Below, piece by piece: positions 6,158 through 13,953 of a stretch of DNA of 15,379 bases. A program made the translations under genes and the position numbers. Position 1 is the first letter of the stretch. Every line of letters begins with the position of its first letter. This DNA comes from Lawsonibacter sp. (GTDB taxonomy: Bacteria > Bacillota > Clostridia > Oscillospirales > Oscillospiraceae). Below the pieces are notes generated by a model that saw nothing but the letters and a program-made list of their open reading frames with translations, had not been told where the DNA came from and made no database searches. The DNA lies in contig JAAWNI010000020.1 in assembly GCA_022798855.1 (NCBI GenBank), positions 1 through 15,379 on the forward strand, given 5' to 3'.

Positions 6158-7462
6158 TTAAATCATCAGGCCCTTGCAGGCCACTCGGGCCGCCGCATAA
6201 ACGACAGCCACCAGCACTACCAGCGCCACAGGAAGCCAGGTATTTTTCAGCACGTCCTTCCCATCTACACCGGCCACCTCCAGCGCCTGGCCGGCCTGCT
6301 CCACAATGCTGCCCCGCAGAGAGGTGAACATGGTCACGGTGAGAACCAGGCCCATGGCGAACAGCGCCATTTCAGTATTGCCGTACATGGCTTCCACCAC
6401 AATATAATCAGCGAAAGCGCCCAGCACAAAGGCTACGCCGGGACCCAGCAGAGTACCAACCGCCAGCACCAGAGCCAGCAGCACCATCGCCTGAAGGATG
6501 CCGCTGACGTTCAGAATGGCCATATGGGCGGACACGGTGCCCATTGTGCCCACCAGGGTCAGCGTCTCGGTGGCAGCGCCGAAGGCAAACATCAGGGCCA
6601 CCTCCACCGCGGCCGCCCGGGCGCCGCCCGCCGCCGCTTCCAGAGGATTGGCGCTCTTGGCCTTCAGGAAGACGGCCAGAACAAAGCCGATGGTGTAGAT
6701 GATGGGATAGCCCAGGAAGGGCATCACAAAATACAGGAAGTTGTGGCCGATCAGCAGCAGGGCCACCACGATCAGGGGCACCAGACAGACTGGGCTTCCG
6801 GCCTCTTCCCCGCCGGCGGAGGCCTCGACCTCTCCCAGAACACGGGAGCCGGATATGGCGCAGTAGACGACGAGGGCGGGCAGGGCGGCCACCAGGCAGG
6901 GCAGGAAATAGCCCTCATAGGAGCCGGGATACCCCGCCGGACCATGGGCGATCACCGTGATCATACCGGGCATACAGAGGGGGGGCAGAATCACGCCCAG
7001 AACGGCGCCCACCGCCACCACTTCTACCGCCTTCGCCTTTTCCACGCCCTTGCTCAGCAGGTATTTTCCGGCGATCAGGCCGGTTGTCAGAACGCTGACG
7101 GCGGCGATGCCGGTGAGCATACCGGGGATGGCGATGAACAGCACCAGCAGAAACAGCTGGAGCACGGGATTGCGCTTACGGGCGGCCAGTTTTTGAAAGA
7201 TGTACTGAAAGGTTCCGTTCTCATACAGCAGGCAGGAGAACATCGCCCCGCACAAAATCCACATGGCGTTGTCCAGATAGGCGAAGGGGCCCTCCACAAT
7301 CTCCCGGACGCGTACGCCCATCTGGGCTACCAGCGTCACGACGGCACAGGCCGCAAAGATTATGGGCGTGACCATGGACATGCGGCTTTTAAAGAACACG
7401 CTGGCAGCCGCGACAACGACCAGCAGGACAAACAGCAGCAGATAGGCTTCGGCCAAGTTCAC
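6158..7462 (-). CDS. DctM-like (TRAP large-subunit/IT superfamily) permease, copy 2
   Basis: The 434-residue product is almost all membrane segments. IPGMLTG (112-118) and GVILPPLCMP (156-165) mark the first re-entrant hairpin of DctM-like ion-coupled carboxylate carriers. A hydrophilic loop rich in Glu and Gly (about 206-224) separates the two halves. The start is GTG, nine bases after AAGGAG, and no ATG is better placed. It pairs with the 423-residue permease at 2412-3683 across the length, with low identity but collinear motifs, so the two were duplicated long ago. There is no DctP or DctQ gene near it; the next gene down is the 51-residue membrane protein. Uptake of a product released by the surface enzymes is inferred. 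It could also be an exporter. Confidence 0.7.
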   Translation of the reverse strand: MNLAEAYLLLFVLLVVVAAASVFFKSRMSMVTPIIFAACAVVTLVAQMGVRVREIVEGPFAYLDNAMWILCGAMFSCLLYENGTFQYIFQKLAARKRNPVLQLFLLVLFIAIPGMLTGIAAVSVLTTGLIAGKYLLSKGVEKAKAVEVVAVGAVLGVILPPLCMPGMITVIAHGPAGYPGSYEGYFLPCLVAALPALVVYCAISGSRVLGEVEASAGGEEAGSPVCLVPLIVVALLLIGHNFLYFVMPFLGYPIIYTIGFVLAVFLKAKSANPLEAAAGGARAAAVEVALMFAFGAATETLTLVGTMGTVSAHMAILNVSGILQAMVLLALVLAVGTLLGPGVAFVLGAFADYIVVEAMYGNTEMALFAMGLVLTVTMFTSLRGSIVEQAGQALEVAGVDGKDVLKNTWLPVALVVLVAVVYAAARVACKGLMI

Positions 7463-7564
7463 GTAATATCACTCCTTTTTTCGAGCTTGCACCCACGGCT
7501 CAGGCCGGGAGCGCAGGTTCTATCACAGGGCCCATGGGGCCCGGCGGCGCGGAGAAAACAGGAA

Positions 7565-7607
7565 GCCCGCCCCGCCCGCCCCCAGACCAGCCGGGAGCGG
7601 GGCGGGC
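7565..7607 (-). terminator. strong GC hairpin after the second GGT-like gene
   Basis: GCCCGCCCCGC (7565-7575) and GCGGGGCGGGC (7597-7607) are perfect 11-bp arms, with AGGAA/TTCCT able to extend the base past a bulge. The minus-strand tail is TTCCTGTTTTC, a poor U-run. It would end or attenuate the ggt transcript ahead of the permease operon. No good promoter for that operon is visible in 7463-7560, so partial read-through may feed it. Confidence 0.6.
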
Positions 7608-7628
7608 GCATTTCCTTTCTGGTGGAAA

Positions 7629-9461
7629 TCAATAGGCCAGAGCCTTGTAGCCGCGGCGGGGGTCAGCGCCGGCATAGAACTTGCCGCTCTCCTTGTCCAG
7701 GTAGATGGCGGCGATTCCGCCCACGGCCATGTTGTAGTCGCCCACGTCCTTCATCTCATAGCCCATGTCGATCAGCTGCTGGATCAGCGCCTCATCAAAG
7801 CGGGGCTGCTCGATGCTGACAATGGCGGGGGAATTGCCCTTGGTGCGGTTGATAGCCATGGCCCGGGGCAGGTTGATGGCCTGCTGGACGTTCATGTTAT
7901 ACAGCAGAACGTTGTTGATGATGGCGGCCACGGCGGGGGGGATGGCCAGGGAGCCGGGGGAGCCGACGGCCATGATGGGCTCGCCGTCCTTCAGCACCAG
8001 GGAGGGGCTGATGGTGGAGCGCACCCGCTTGCCGGGCATCACGTAGTCGGGGCTCTCAGGATTCTCGTGGTCCAGGTTGCCCACATGGCTGTTGTAGTAG
8101 AAGCCCAGGCCGGGGGCCATGAATTTACAGCCCCAGCCGTTGCCCAGGGTGTTGGTGGTGGACACGATGTTGCCGAACTGGTCGATGACGGCGATGTGGG
8201 TGGTGTGCTGGCTCTCGGGAGCGGTGGGGTTCAGCTTCTCCACAGGCAGGTCGCTGAAAGGCACGCTCTCCATGGCCTTCATGTTGTCCATGTCGATGAG
8301 CCCGGCGCGCTCCTTGGCGTACTCCTTGGAGGTCATCTGGGCAATGGGCAGGTTGTAGAAGGCGGGGTCGCCGATATAGCTGTAGGAGTCGATCAGGCCG
8401 ATGCGGCAGGCCTCGTTGTAGATGTACAGGTACTCAGGGCTGTTCACGTCATACTGGGAGATGTCCTTCTCCTCCATGATGTTCAGCATCTCCAGCAGCC
8501 AGTCGCCGCCGTTGGAGGGAGGGGGAACGGTGACCACTTCATAGCCGTAGTAGGTGGTGCGGATGGGCTCGCGCTCCATGGGCTGATAGGCGGCCAGGTC
8601 CTCCATGGCCATCAGGCTCTCGTTGGCCTGGAGGCCCTCGATCATCTTCTTGGCGATGTCGCCGGTGTAGAAGGCCTCCATACCGCCGTCGGAGATGGCC
8701 TGGAGGGTGGCAGCCAGGGGCTCGTTCTTGAACAGGTCGCCCTCGGCATAGGGGATGCCATCGTTGGTGTAGATGGCCAGAGCCTCCTCGGAGAAGTTGT
8801 TGTAGTTGTCGGAGATGGCGTCAGCCAGGCGCTTCTCCAGGGCGAAGCCGTCCCGGGCCAGCTTGATGGCGGGGGCCATGACCTCCTCGCGGCTCATGGT
8901 GCCGTACTGCTCCAGAGCGGTGAGCAGGCCGGCCACCTGGCCGGGGACAGCCGCGTTCTTGGCGGTGGCCACGTCGGTCTCAGGGTTGTACCAGCCGGGC
9001 TCAACGGCCACGGGCACAGTCTCCATGTACTCCAGGATCTCGTACTGGTGGCCGTCCTTCAGATAGATGTTCATCATGCCGCAGCCGCCGATGCCGCTGA
9101 GCCAGGGCTCGCAGACGCCCACCGCGAAGGCGGTGGCCACCGCCGCGTCGACGGCGTTGCCGCCGGCCTGCAGAATCTCAAGACCGGCCTGAGAGGCGTA
9201 GACACTTCCGCTGGAGACGCCGCCGTGGGTGCCGACCGCGCCGTTGCCGAAGTCGTCCCCCTCCATCGTCTCCACATCAGGGGGCGTCTGGACGGAGCTG
9301 GACGCGCCGCCAGAGCTGCTGGCGCTTCCGCCGCCGGACGAGGAACCGCCGCCGTTGGGCGTGGGATGCTTCTGGCAGCCGGCCAGCAGGCTCAGACACA
9401 TGGCCAGGGAGAGCACCAGGGCCCCCACTCTGTACCGGGTCTTACACTGACTGTTTTTCAT
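7629..9461 (-). CDS. gamma-glutamyltranspeptidase/CapD-family lipoprotein, copy 2
   Basis: The 610-residue product has a lipoprotein signal ending in LLAGC (Cys29) and a Gly/Ser linker to about residue 58, then the full Ntn-hydrolase domain. GGNAVDAAVAT (100-110), PSNGG (315-319) and GSPGS mark the family. HTTH (419-422) gives Thr420 as the predicted autocleavage site and nucleophile. Substrate residues differ from Escherichia coli GGT by hand alignment: the Arg of REMAP is Met146 (YMETVP), the Asn of TLN is Gly, the Gln/Asp pair after LLNN is changed, and GSPGG is GSPGS. The enzyme should still be an amidase or transferase on gamma-glutamyl-type amides, but with another substrate, perhaps internal bonds of PGA as for CapD of Bacillus anthracis. 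It follows its paralogue by 69 bases, behind AAGGAGG, in one operon. Confidence 0.85.
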   Translation of the reverse strand: MKNSQCKTRYRVGALVLSLAMCLSLLAGCQKHPTPNGGGSSSGGGSASSSGGASSSVQTPPDVETMEGDDFGNGAVGTHGGVSSGSVYASQAGLEILQAGGNAVDAAVATAFAVGVCEPWLSGIGGCGMMNIYLKDGHQYEILEYMETVPVAVEPGWYNPETDVATAKNAAVPGQVAGLLTALEQYGTMSREEVMAPAIKLARDGFALEKRLADAISDNYNNFSEEALAIYTNDGIPYAEGDLFKNEPLAATLQAISDGGMEAFYTGDIAKKMIEGLQANESLMAMEDLAAYQPMEREPIRTTYYGYEVVTVPPPSNGGDWLLEMLNIMEEKDISQYDVNSPEYLYIYNEACRIGLIDSYSYIGDPAFYNLPIAQMTSKEYAKERAGLIDMDNMKAMESVPFSDLPVEKLNPTAPESQHTTHIAVIDQFGNIVSTTNTLGNGWGCKFMAPGLGFYYNSHVGNLDHENPESPDYVMPGKRVRSTISPSLVLKDGEPIMAVGSPGSLAIPPAVAAIINNVLLYNMNVQQAINLPRAMAINRTKGNSPAIVSIEQPRFDEALIQQLIDMGYEMKDVGDYNMAVGGIAAIYLDKESGKFYAGADPRRGYKALAY

Positions 9462-9502
9462 GCTATTCCTCCTTCTTCTCTTTCTAACTGTTATTATGGT
9501 TA

Positions 9503-9519
9503 GGCGGAAGGGTTCCGCC
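9503..9519 (-). other. intercistronic hairpin between the two GGT-like genes
   Basis: GGCGGAA and TTCCGCC form seven perfect pairs around a three-base loop, just after the stop of the upstream gene. No U-run follows on the minus strand. It may protect the first cistron from 3' decay or set the ratio of the two proteins rather than stop transcription. Confidence 0.45.
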
Positions 9520-9530
9520 GGACCACCTCA

Positions 9531-11369
9531 TCAATAGGCGAAGGACTTGTACTGGCGGCGGTTGTCGCCTCCGGCGTACACATAGCCTTCCTCATGGTTC
9601 TCATAGATGACGCCTACGCTGCCCAGGCTGGTGTTCCAGTCCCGGCCCACGTTCATCTCATAGCCGGCCTCCTCCAGATACTTGATTGTCTCCGCGGGCA
9701 GCCGGGGCTCGGCGGTGACCCGGATGGGGGCGCTGTAGGAGGTGAAGATGGCTCTGGGCTCGTTGATGGCCTGCTGCAGGTCCATGTCAAACAGCAGCAC
9801 GGCGTTGAGGATCTGAACGATGGCGGGAGGGATGCACCAGCTGCCCGGGGAGCCGATGGCCATGATGGGTTCGCCGTCCCGGACCACCAGGGTGGGGCAC
9901 ATGGTGCTCATGACGCGCAGGCCGCCCTGGACAAAGTTGGGATTGTCCTTCTCGGCGATGTCCAGCTTCTGGTTGGACAGATGGGCGTTTAGAGGGAAGC
10001 CGGTGCCGGGGGCTACGATGCAGGAGCCGAAGTAGCCGCCGATGGTGTGGGTGGTGCTGACCATGTTGCCGAACTCGTCAATGACGGAGACATGGGTGGT
10101 GGAGGGGCTCTCGTTCTCGGCGGTCACGATCTTCTCAAAGGGCAGGTCGCCGCCGGCGATCAGAGTGGGATTGATCTTGCCGTCCTTGGGCATATCCTCC
10201 TCGATCCGCTGCTTGGCGTATTCCTTGGAGATGATGGTGTCGATGGGCAGCTCATAGAAATCAGGGTCGCCGAAATAGGTCAGGCCGTCCGCCATGGCCA
10301 GGCGCAGCGCCTCGTTAAAGGTGAAGATGTACTCCGGGCTGTTGAAGCCCATCTCCTTCAGGTCATAGTTCTCCAAGATGTTGAACATCTCCAGCATGGG
10401 AGCGCCGCCGTTGGAGGGGGGTGCCTGGGTGACGATCTCATAGCCGTGGTAGGTGGTGCTGATGGGCGCGCGCTCCACGGAGGTGTAGTTGGCCATGTCC
10501 TCCATGGTCAGCATTCCGCCCAGCCGCTGCACGTCGTCCACGATGGCCTTGGCGATGTCGCCCTTATAGAAGGCGTCGATGCCGCCCTCCGCGATCTTCC
10601 GCAGGGTGTCGGCGTAGTCGGGGTTGGTGAAGTGGTCGCCGATGGCGTAGGGCAGGCCGTCGTTGGTGAAGACCTTGGCGGCCTCCTCGTTGAGGACCAG
10701 CTTGTCGAACATAGCGGAAGCCCGCTCCTCAAAGCTGATATGGACGTCGAAGCCCTCCTCGGCCAGCTTGATCACCGGCTCCAGGACCTCCTCGCGGCTC
10801 ATGGTGCCGTACTTCTCCAGGGCGGACAGGGCTCCGTGCACCTGGCCGGGGACCGTGACCAGCATAGCGCCCTGCTTCTCGTTGATCTCGTCCAGGGTGT
10901 CGATGCCGGCGGCGGCGGGGGCGGTCTCCATAGCCTCAATGCAGATGTACTCCCCTGTCTCCTTCAGGTAGATGGTCATGAAGCTGGCCCCGCCCAGGCT
11001 GGTGGCGCCCGGCTCGGTCAGGCTGTTGGCGAAAATCATAGCCACGGCGGCGTCCACCGCGTTGCCGCCCTTCTTCAAAATGTCAAAGCCGATTTTAGAG
11101 GTATACTCGTTGGCGCTGACCACGGCGGCCTTCCGGCCCACAGCGGCGTTGCCGAACTCGTCATAGGCCAGCTCGGGAAGGGGGGCCTCCTCGGGAGCGC
11201 TGGAGCCGGAGCCGCCGGCGCTGGAGCCCGGAGCGGACGACCCGCCAGGGTTGGAGCTGTTGGCCGGGGCATTGTTCTGATTGCAGCCGGCCATCAAGGA
11301 AAAGCACATCGTCAGAGCGAGTATAAGTGCGCCCACTCTCTTTCCCGTTTTACGGTTCTTGGTTTTCAT
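9531..11369 (-). CDS. gamma-glutamyltranspeptidase/CapD-family lipoprotein, copy 1
   Basis: The 612-residue product has a lipoprotein signal ending in LMAGC (Cys29) and a Ser/Gly/Pro/Asn linker to about residue 60. Family blocks are GGNAVDAAVAM (101-111), VPGQVHG (173-179), PSNGG (318-322) and GSPGS (506-510). STTH (423-426) predicts cleavage before Thr424, leaving a small subunit of about 189 residues, as in the family. The residues that grip the gamma-glutamyl group in Escherichia coli GGT look replaced: Arg114 by Met147, Asn411 by Gly444, Gln430 by His463, Asp433 by Asn466, Ser463 by Thr489. Its signal and body resemble the downstream paralogue, but differences are spread throughout, so the tandem duplication is old. 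AAGGAGG precedes the ATG, and a promoter lies about 110 bases upstream. It may cut PGA, or anchor it as CapD does; no substrate is proven. Confidence 0.85.
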   Translation of the reverse strand: MKTKNRKTGKRVGALILALTMCFSLMAGCNQNNAPANSSNPGGSSAPGSSAGGSGSSAPEEAPLPELAYDEFGNAAVGRKAAVVSANEYTSKIGFDILKKGGNAVDAAVAMIFANSLTEPGATSLGGASFMTIYLKETGEYICIEAMETAPAAAGIDTLDEINEKQGAMLVTVPGQVHGALSALEKYGTMSREEVLEPVIKLAEEGFDVHISFEERASAMFDKLVLNEEAAKVFTNDGLPYAIGDHFTNPDYADTLRKIAEGGIDAFYKGDIAKAIVDDVQRLGGMLTMEDMANYTSVERAPISTTYHGYEIVTQAPPSNGGAPMLEMFNILENYDLKEMGFNSPEYIFTFNEALRLAMADGLTYFGDPDFYELPIDTIISKEYAKQRIEEDMPKDGKINPTLIAGGDLPFEKIVTAENESPSTTHVSVIDEFGNMVSTTHTIGGYFGSCIVAPGTGFPLNAHLSNQKLDIAEKDNPNFVQGGLRVMSTMCPTLVVRDGEPIMAIGSPGSWCIPPAIVQILNAVLLFDMDLQQAINEPRAIFTSYSAPIRVTAEPRLPAETIKYLEEAGYEMNVGRDWNTSLGSVGVIYENHEEGYVYAGGDNRRQYKSFAY

Positions 11370-11477
11370 AGTTTTCCTCCTTTTTTCGCATTGTTTTCAA
11401 AATGTCACCCGGGTTAAACGGTCCGCTTCCCTCCTTTTTGTATAAAATATGTCTCTCTGAGACTGTGACTTTTATTG

Positions 11478-11507
11478 ATTATAACCTCCCCGCTCCCTCA
11501 GGCGCAA
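11478..11507 (-). promoter_or_regulatory. sigma-A-type promoter of the GGT operon
   Basis: Minus-strand TTGCGC (-35, 11502-11507) and a perfect TATAAT (-10, 11478-11483) are 18 bases apart. The start should fall near 11471, giving a leader of about 100 bases to the ATG at 11369. The operon is thus separable from the pgs operon, which ends at its own terminator upstream. Confidence 0.65.
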
Positions 11508-11727
11508 TTTATTCCTTTTTTTATTTCTTCAAATTTTAAAAATTTATGAACAAATTGAAGGGTTTAATTTTGTGTATTTTTAATTTTGTGGAGAATTCAA
11601 TCTAATCCATTGTTTATCCCAGCTTTCCCTTCAAAAAAGTTTCGATTTGTCTTCAACAATTTCTCCAGCTCCTTTCCGCTTCTGAAAAGCCCTCACAGCC
11701 CGGCCCTTATTTTTATCTTTTTTATCA
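11508..11727. other. AT-rich gap upstream of the GGT promoter
   Basis: Together with the leader and terminator, this fills the roughly 400-base gene-free stretch between the response regulator and the GGT operon. It is far richer in A and T than the genes. AAATTTTAAAAATTT at 11531-11545 is a mirror element with 7-bp arms, 24 bases above the -35, and might act as an UP element or regulator site. No credible coding frame, tRNA or riboswitch is seen; the plus-strand ORF from 11586 has no ribosome site. Confidence 0.5.
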
Positions 11728-11762
11728 CAAAAAAATCCCAACCCCTCAAAAGAGGGATTGGG
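11728..11762 (-). terminator. intrinsic terminator of the pgs operon
   Basis: Minus-strand CCCAATCCCTC, loop TTTT and GAGGGGTTGGG form eleven pairs (one G-U), followed by A and a run of seven T. It begins ten bases after the stop of the response regulator gene. This is a textbook Rho-independent terminator. Confidence 0.9.
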
Positions 11763-11772
11763 CAAGATACGC

Positions 11773-12414
11773 TTATTTTTGTGGAACATCCAACAGTTTA
11801 TACAGCTGCTTCGGCCGGCCTACCTTTCCATAGCTCATATTGACCTCTACCCGGCCCACCGAAACCATATACCGCAGATACCGGCATGTGGTCTGGTAGG
11901 CCAGGCCGGTGCGCTCCGCGATTGTCTCCACCGGCATGAAGCCCCCCACCTCCGCCATGCAGTCCTCCAGCAGGGCCAGGGCGTTGGCCCCGATCCCCTT
12001 GGCCAGCTCCGCCGTGCGGTTCTCCTGCTGGCTCTCCAACAGGCGGACATGGAGCTTGATTCGGGCGATGATGTCCAGCATCTTCACCGGCTTCTGGATA
12101 AAATCGCTGGCTCCGGCGGCCAAAAAGGCGTCGGCCACCTGTTTGTCGTCCGCGATGGTAAAGACGATCAGGGGGACGTCCGGATTTTCCCGCCTTAACA
12201 GCTCCACCCCCTTGATTCCATTGGTCCCGGGCAGATGGTAGTCCATCAGCACCAGGTCGGGGTGGTACTTCCGGAACTTTTCCACCCCCTCCTCCACGGT
12301 GCCGGCGGTCAGAGCCTCCCAGCCCTGGTACTGAAATACAGCCTGGAGCGCGTACTGTATCTGCTCCTCGTCGTCAATTGTCAGAATTTTCAACACGCTG
12401 CTCTGCTTTTCCAT
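11773..12414 (-). CDS. CitB/DcuR-type response regulator of the pgs operon
   Basis: The 213-residue product has a receiver domain (about 8-125) with acidic pair Asp14-Asp15, phosphoacceptor Asp58 in LMDYHLPG, Thr86 and Lys108 in QKPV. A helix-turn-helix output region follows at about 160-205: TIAERTGLAYQTTCRYL, then a wing ending YGKVGRPKQLYKL. That ending is typical of CitB, DcuR and DctR-type regulators, which answer carboxylates such as citrate, fumarate or malate through a DcuS/CitA-type kinase. No kinase is in the window, so the partner is elsewhere or beyond the edge. The gene overlaps the end of pgsW by 41 bases and has its own AAGGAG site inside it. It probably controls PGA synthesis and perhaps the downstream blocks; targets are inferred. 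Confidence 0.85.
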   Translation of the reverse strand: MEKQSSVLKILTIDDEEQIQYALQAVFQYQGWEALTAGTVEEGVEKFRKYHPDLVLMDYHLPGTNGIKGVELLRRENPDVPLIVFTIADDKQVADAFLAAGASDFIQKPVKMLDIIARIKLHVRLLESQQENRTAELAKGIGANALALLEDCMAEVGGFMPVETIAERTGLAYQTTCRYLRYMVSVGRVEVNMSYGKVGRPKQLYKLLDVPQK

Positions 12415-13522
12415 CGTCGCACTCCTTCTCCGCTTCTCGAGCCGCTAAAATTCCGTCTCTGGTCCTTATCCAGGCGCACAGCCCCAGCAGGACCGCCGCC
12501 CCGGCCAGCCCCAGCCACAGGGGCAGGGCGGGGTAGCTGGCCCGGAAATAGACAGGGGACGCGCCCGGCTCCGGCCAGCGCTCCGGATCAAAAGGAATTC
12601 CATAGTCAGCGGCAAGCCGCTTGATATTTAAAAGATGAATCACAGAAATTCCTTGGGCCAAGTACCGCTGGACCAGGCCGCTCTCCTGGGTCAGCCGGGG
12701 TGGGCGCTCTGGCCGCAGCAGCCCCTGCCCCAGTCCGATTCCGCTCTCCCCCCGGCCCATGGAGGTCACGTTTCCGCCCACCGCAATAAAGCAGCGTATG
12801 GGCCCCTGGGTGCGGTAGAGCTCCTCCCGCCGTTCCAGGTTGCGCTGGAAGTCCTCCTCCGCCATCAGAGGAAGGCCCATCCCCTTCAGACGGCCCGCAA
12901 CCTCCTCCACCAGCGCCGGCTCCATGCCGCCGCCCACATCGCTGCCCCCGCCCAGGGTCACAGCGGCGCTGTCCGTCTCCAGCAGGCCGTCCTCCACCAG
13001 CCGGTGGACCATCTCCGGGAAGGTGAGCTCCGGGTTGTTCGCCCCGTAGGTGGAGGACCCCACCGAGGATATGTAGACCAGACGCACCTCCATCGCCTGG
13101 CAGGCGGCGACCACCGCCAGATTCATGGCGGGGAAGGACCCAGAAAAGCCAGCCCCCACCGTGTCTCCCGGCCGGACTCCAGCCTCCTGGAGCAGCCGGA
13201 CGCAGAGGGCCCCCATATCCGGGCAGGCGGTGGTCCGTTTGGCCTCCAGCGCCCCCAGGGTGGTGGTGATTCCGGTGTAGCCCTCCCCCAGCATGCCTGT
13301 CTGGTGGTAGTCCAGCTCCTGGAGGGGAATGCCCAGCTCCTCTTTATAACCCTTGACCTGCTGAAAACAGCGGTCCAGCAGCTGGGCGGCCTGGAGCTGG
13401 ATGCCGGCGTACTCCGTCTGCGTCTGCTCTCCGCCCATCAGCGCCAGGGCCAGGGCGCCGTATACCACCAGGGCGCAGGCCAGCAGCAGGTACAGCACCC
13501 GGCGTTCCCGCCGCGCCCTCAT
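12374..13522 (-). CDS. pgsW: poly-gamma-glutamate system protein PgsW
   Basis: The 382-residue product has an N-terminal membrane helix (9-29), a large outside domain and a second helix near 334-352, with a short charged tail. Gly/Ser-rich conserved blocks include GFSGSFPAMN (125-134), SSVGSSTYGANNP (152-164), GGGSDVGGG (191-199) and IAVGGNVTSMG (246-256). These and its place after pgsBC match the PgsW proteins found with PGA synthase in anaerobes such as Fusobacterium, as I recall them. Its role is not known; it may serve polymer export or stand in for PgsA/CapA, which is missing here. The start overlaps the pgsC stop as ATGA, with only a weak ribosome site, so translation depends on pgsC. 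The 3' end overlaps the regulator gene by 41 bases. Confidence 0.8.
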   Translation of the reverse strand: MRARRERRVLYLLLACALVVYGALALALMGGEQTQTEYAGIQLQAAQLLDRCFQQVKGYKEELGIPLQELDYHQTGMLGEGYTGITTTLGALEAKRTTACPDMGALCVRLLQEAGVRPGDTVGAGFSGSFPAMNLAVVAACQAMEVRLVYISSVGSSTYGANNPELTFPEMVHRLVEDGLLETDSAAVTLGGGSDVGGGMEPALVEEVAGRLKGMGLPLMAEEDFQRNLERREELYRTQGPIRCFIAVGGNVTSMGRGESGIGLGQGLLRPERPPRLTQESGLVQRYLAQGISVIHLLNIKRLAADYGIPFDPERWPEPGASPVYFRASYPALPLWLGLAGAAVLLGLCAWIRTRDGILAAREAEKECDDGKAEQRVENSDN

Positions 13523-13953
13523 ATTGGAAACACCTGCATTCCCTGCCCCGTCATTATCAGAGCCAGAATGCCCACCACCACCGCCAGGGCGGCCAGGGAC
13601 TTGACGATCCCCTGCTTCTCCATCTCCTGGGCGGCAATGCCGGGGATCAGCACCCCGATTATCCCCGGGTCGTAGGCCAGCAGCCCCAGCCGGGTAATGG
13701 CCAGGTCCAGGAAAAATGACAGGATCACCAGCACCGCGAAGCGCCGGCGGCCGTAGAGGATCATCCAGTTGCCCAGCAGACGGGCCCCGCCCCAGGCCAG
13801 CAGGGACACGGCCAAGGTGTAGACAATCCGTCCGGGGGTCTGCAGGCTGAGGGCCAGATAGCCAGGGACAATGAGCCCCGCCGGGGATATCCCTGTCAGC
13901 TCTATAAAAATCAGGCTGACAATGACGCCGGCCGTCACAATTTCATAATGCAT
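13519..13953 (-). CDS. pgsC: poly-gamma-glutamate biosynthesis membrane protein PgsC (CapC)
   Basis: PgsC is the integral-membrane partner of the PgsB ligase in the PGA synthase/export complex. The 144-residue product is mostly hydrophobic, with about four or five membrane segments, close to the family length (about 150). Signature stretches are SPAGLIVPGYLAL (23-35), MILYGRRRFA (64-73, nearly as in Bacillus subtilis PgsC, MILYGRRKFA) and GVLIPGIAAQEMEKQG (100-115). The ATG at 13953 has GAGGAGGGAG upstream. It overlaps the end of pgsB by 11 bases and the start of pgsW by 4, so the three proteins are made together. No damage is seen. Confidence 0.92.
   Translation of the reverse strand: MHYEIVTAGVIVSLIFIELTGISPAGLIVPGYLALSLQTPGRIVYTLAVSLLAWGGARLLGNWMILYGRRRFAVLVILSFFLDLAITRLGLLAYDPGIIGVLIPGIAAQEMEKQGIVKSLAALAVVVGILALIMTGQGMQVFPI

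Noticed and set aside
6122..7819. Plus-strand open frame of 565 codons
   Set aside because: It runs opposite the permease gene, is dominated by His, Gln and Gly, and crosses the terminator hairpin and the end of the GGT-like gene. It is a shadow of the minus-strand codon pattern.
8067..9503. Plus-strand open frame opposite the second GGT-like gene; a similar one at 10047-11417
   Set aside because: Both mirror well-conserved enzyme genes on the other strand and have no family features.
11586..11843. Plus-strand open frame in the AT-rich gap above the GGT operon
   Set aside because: No ribosome site, Phe/Ser/Lys-rich composition from A/T runs, and it crosses the pgs terminator into the regulator gene.
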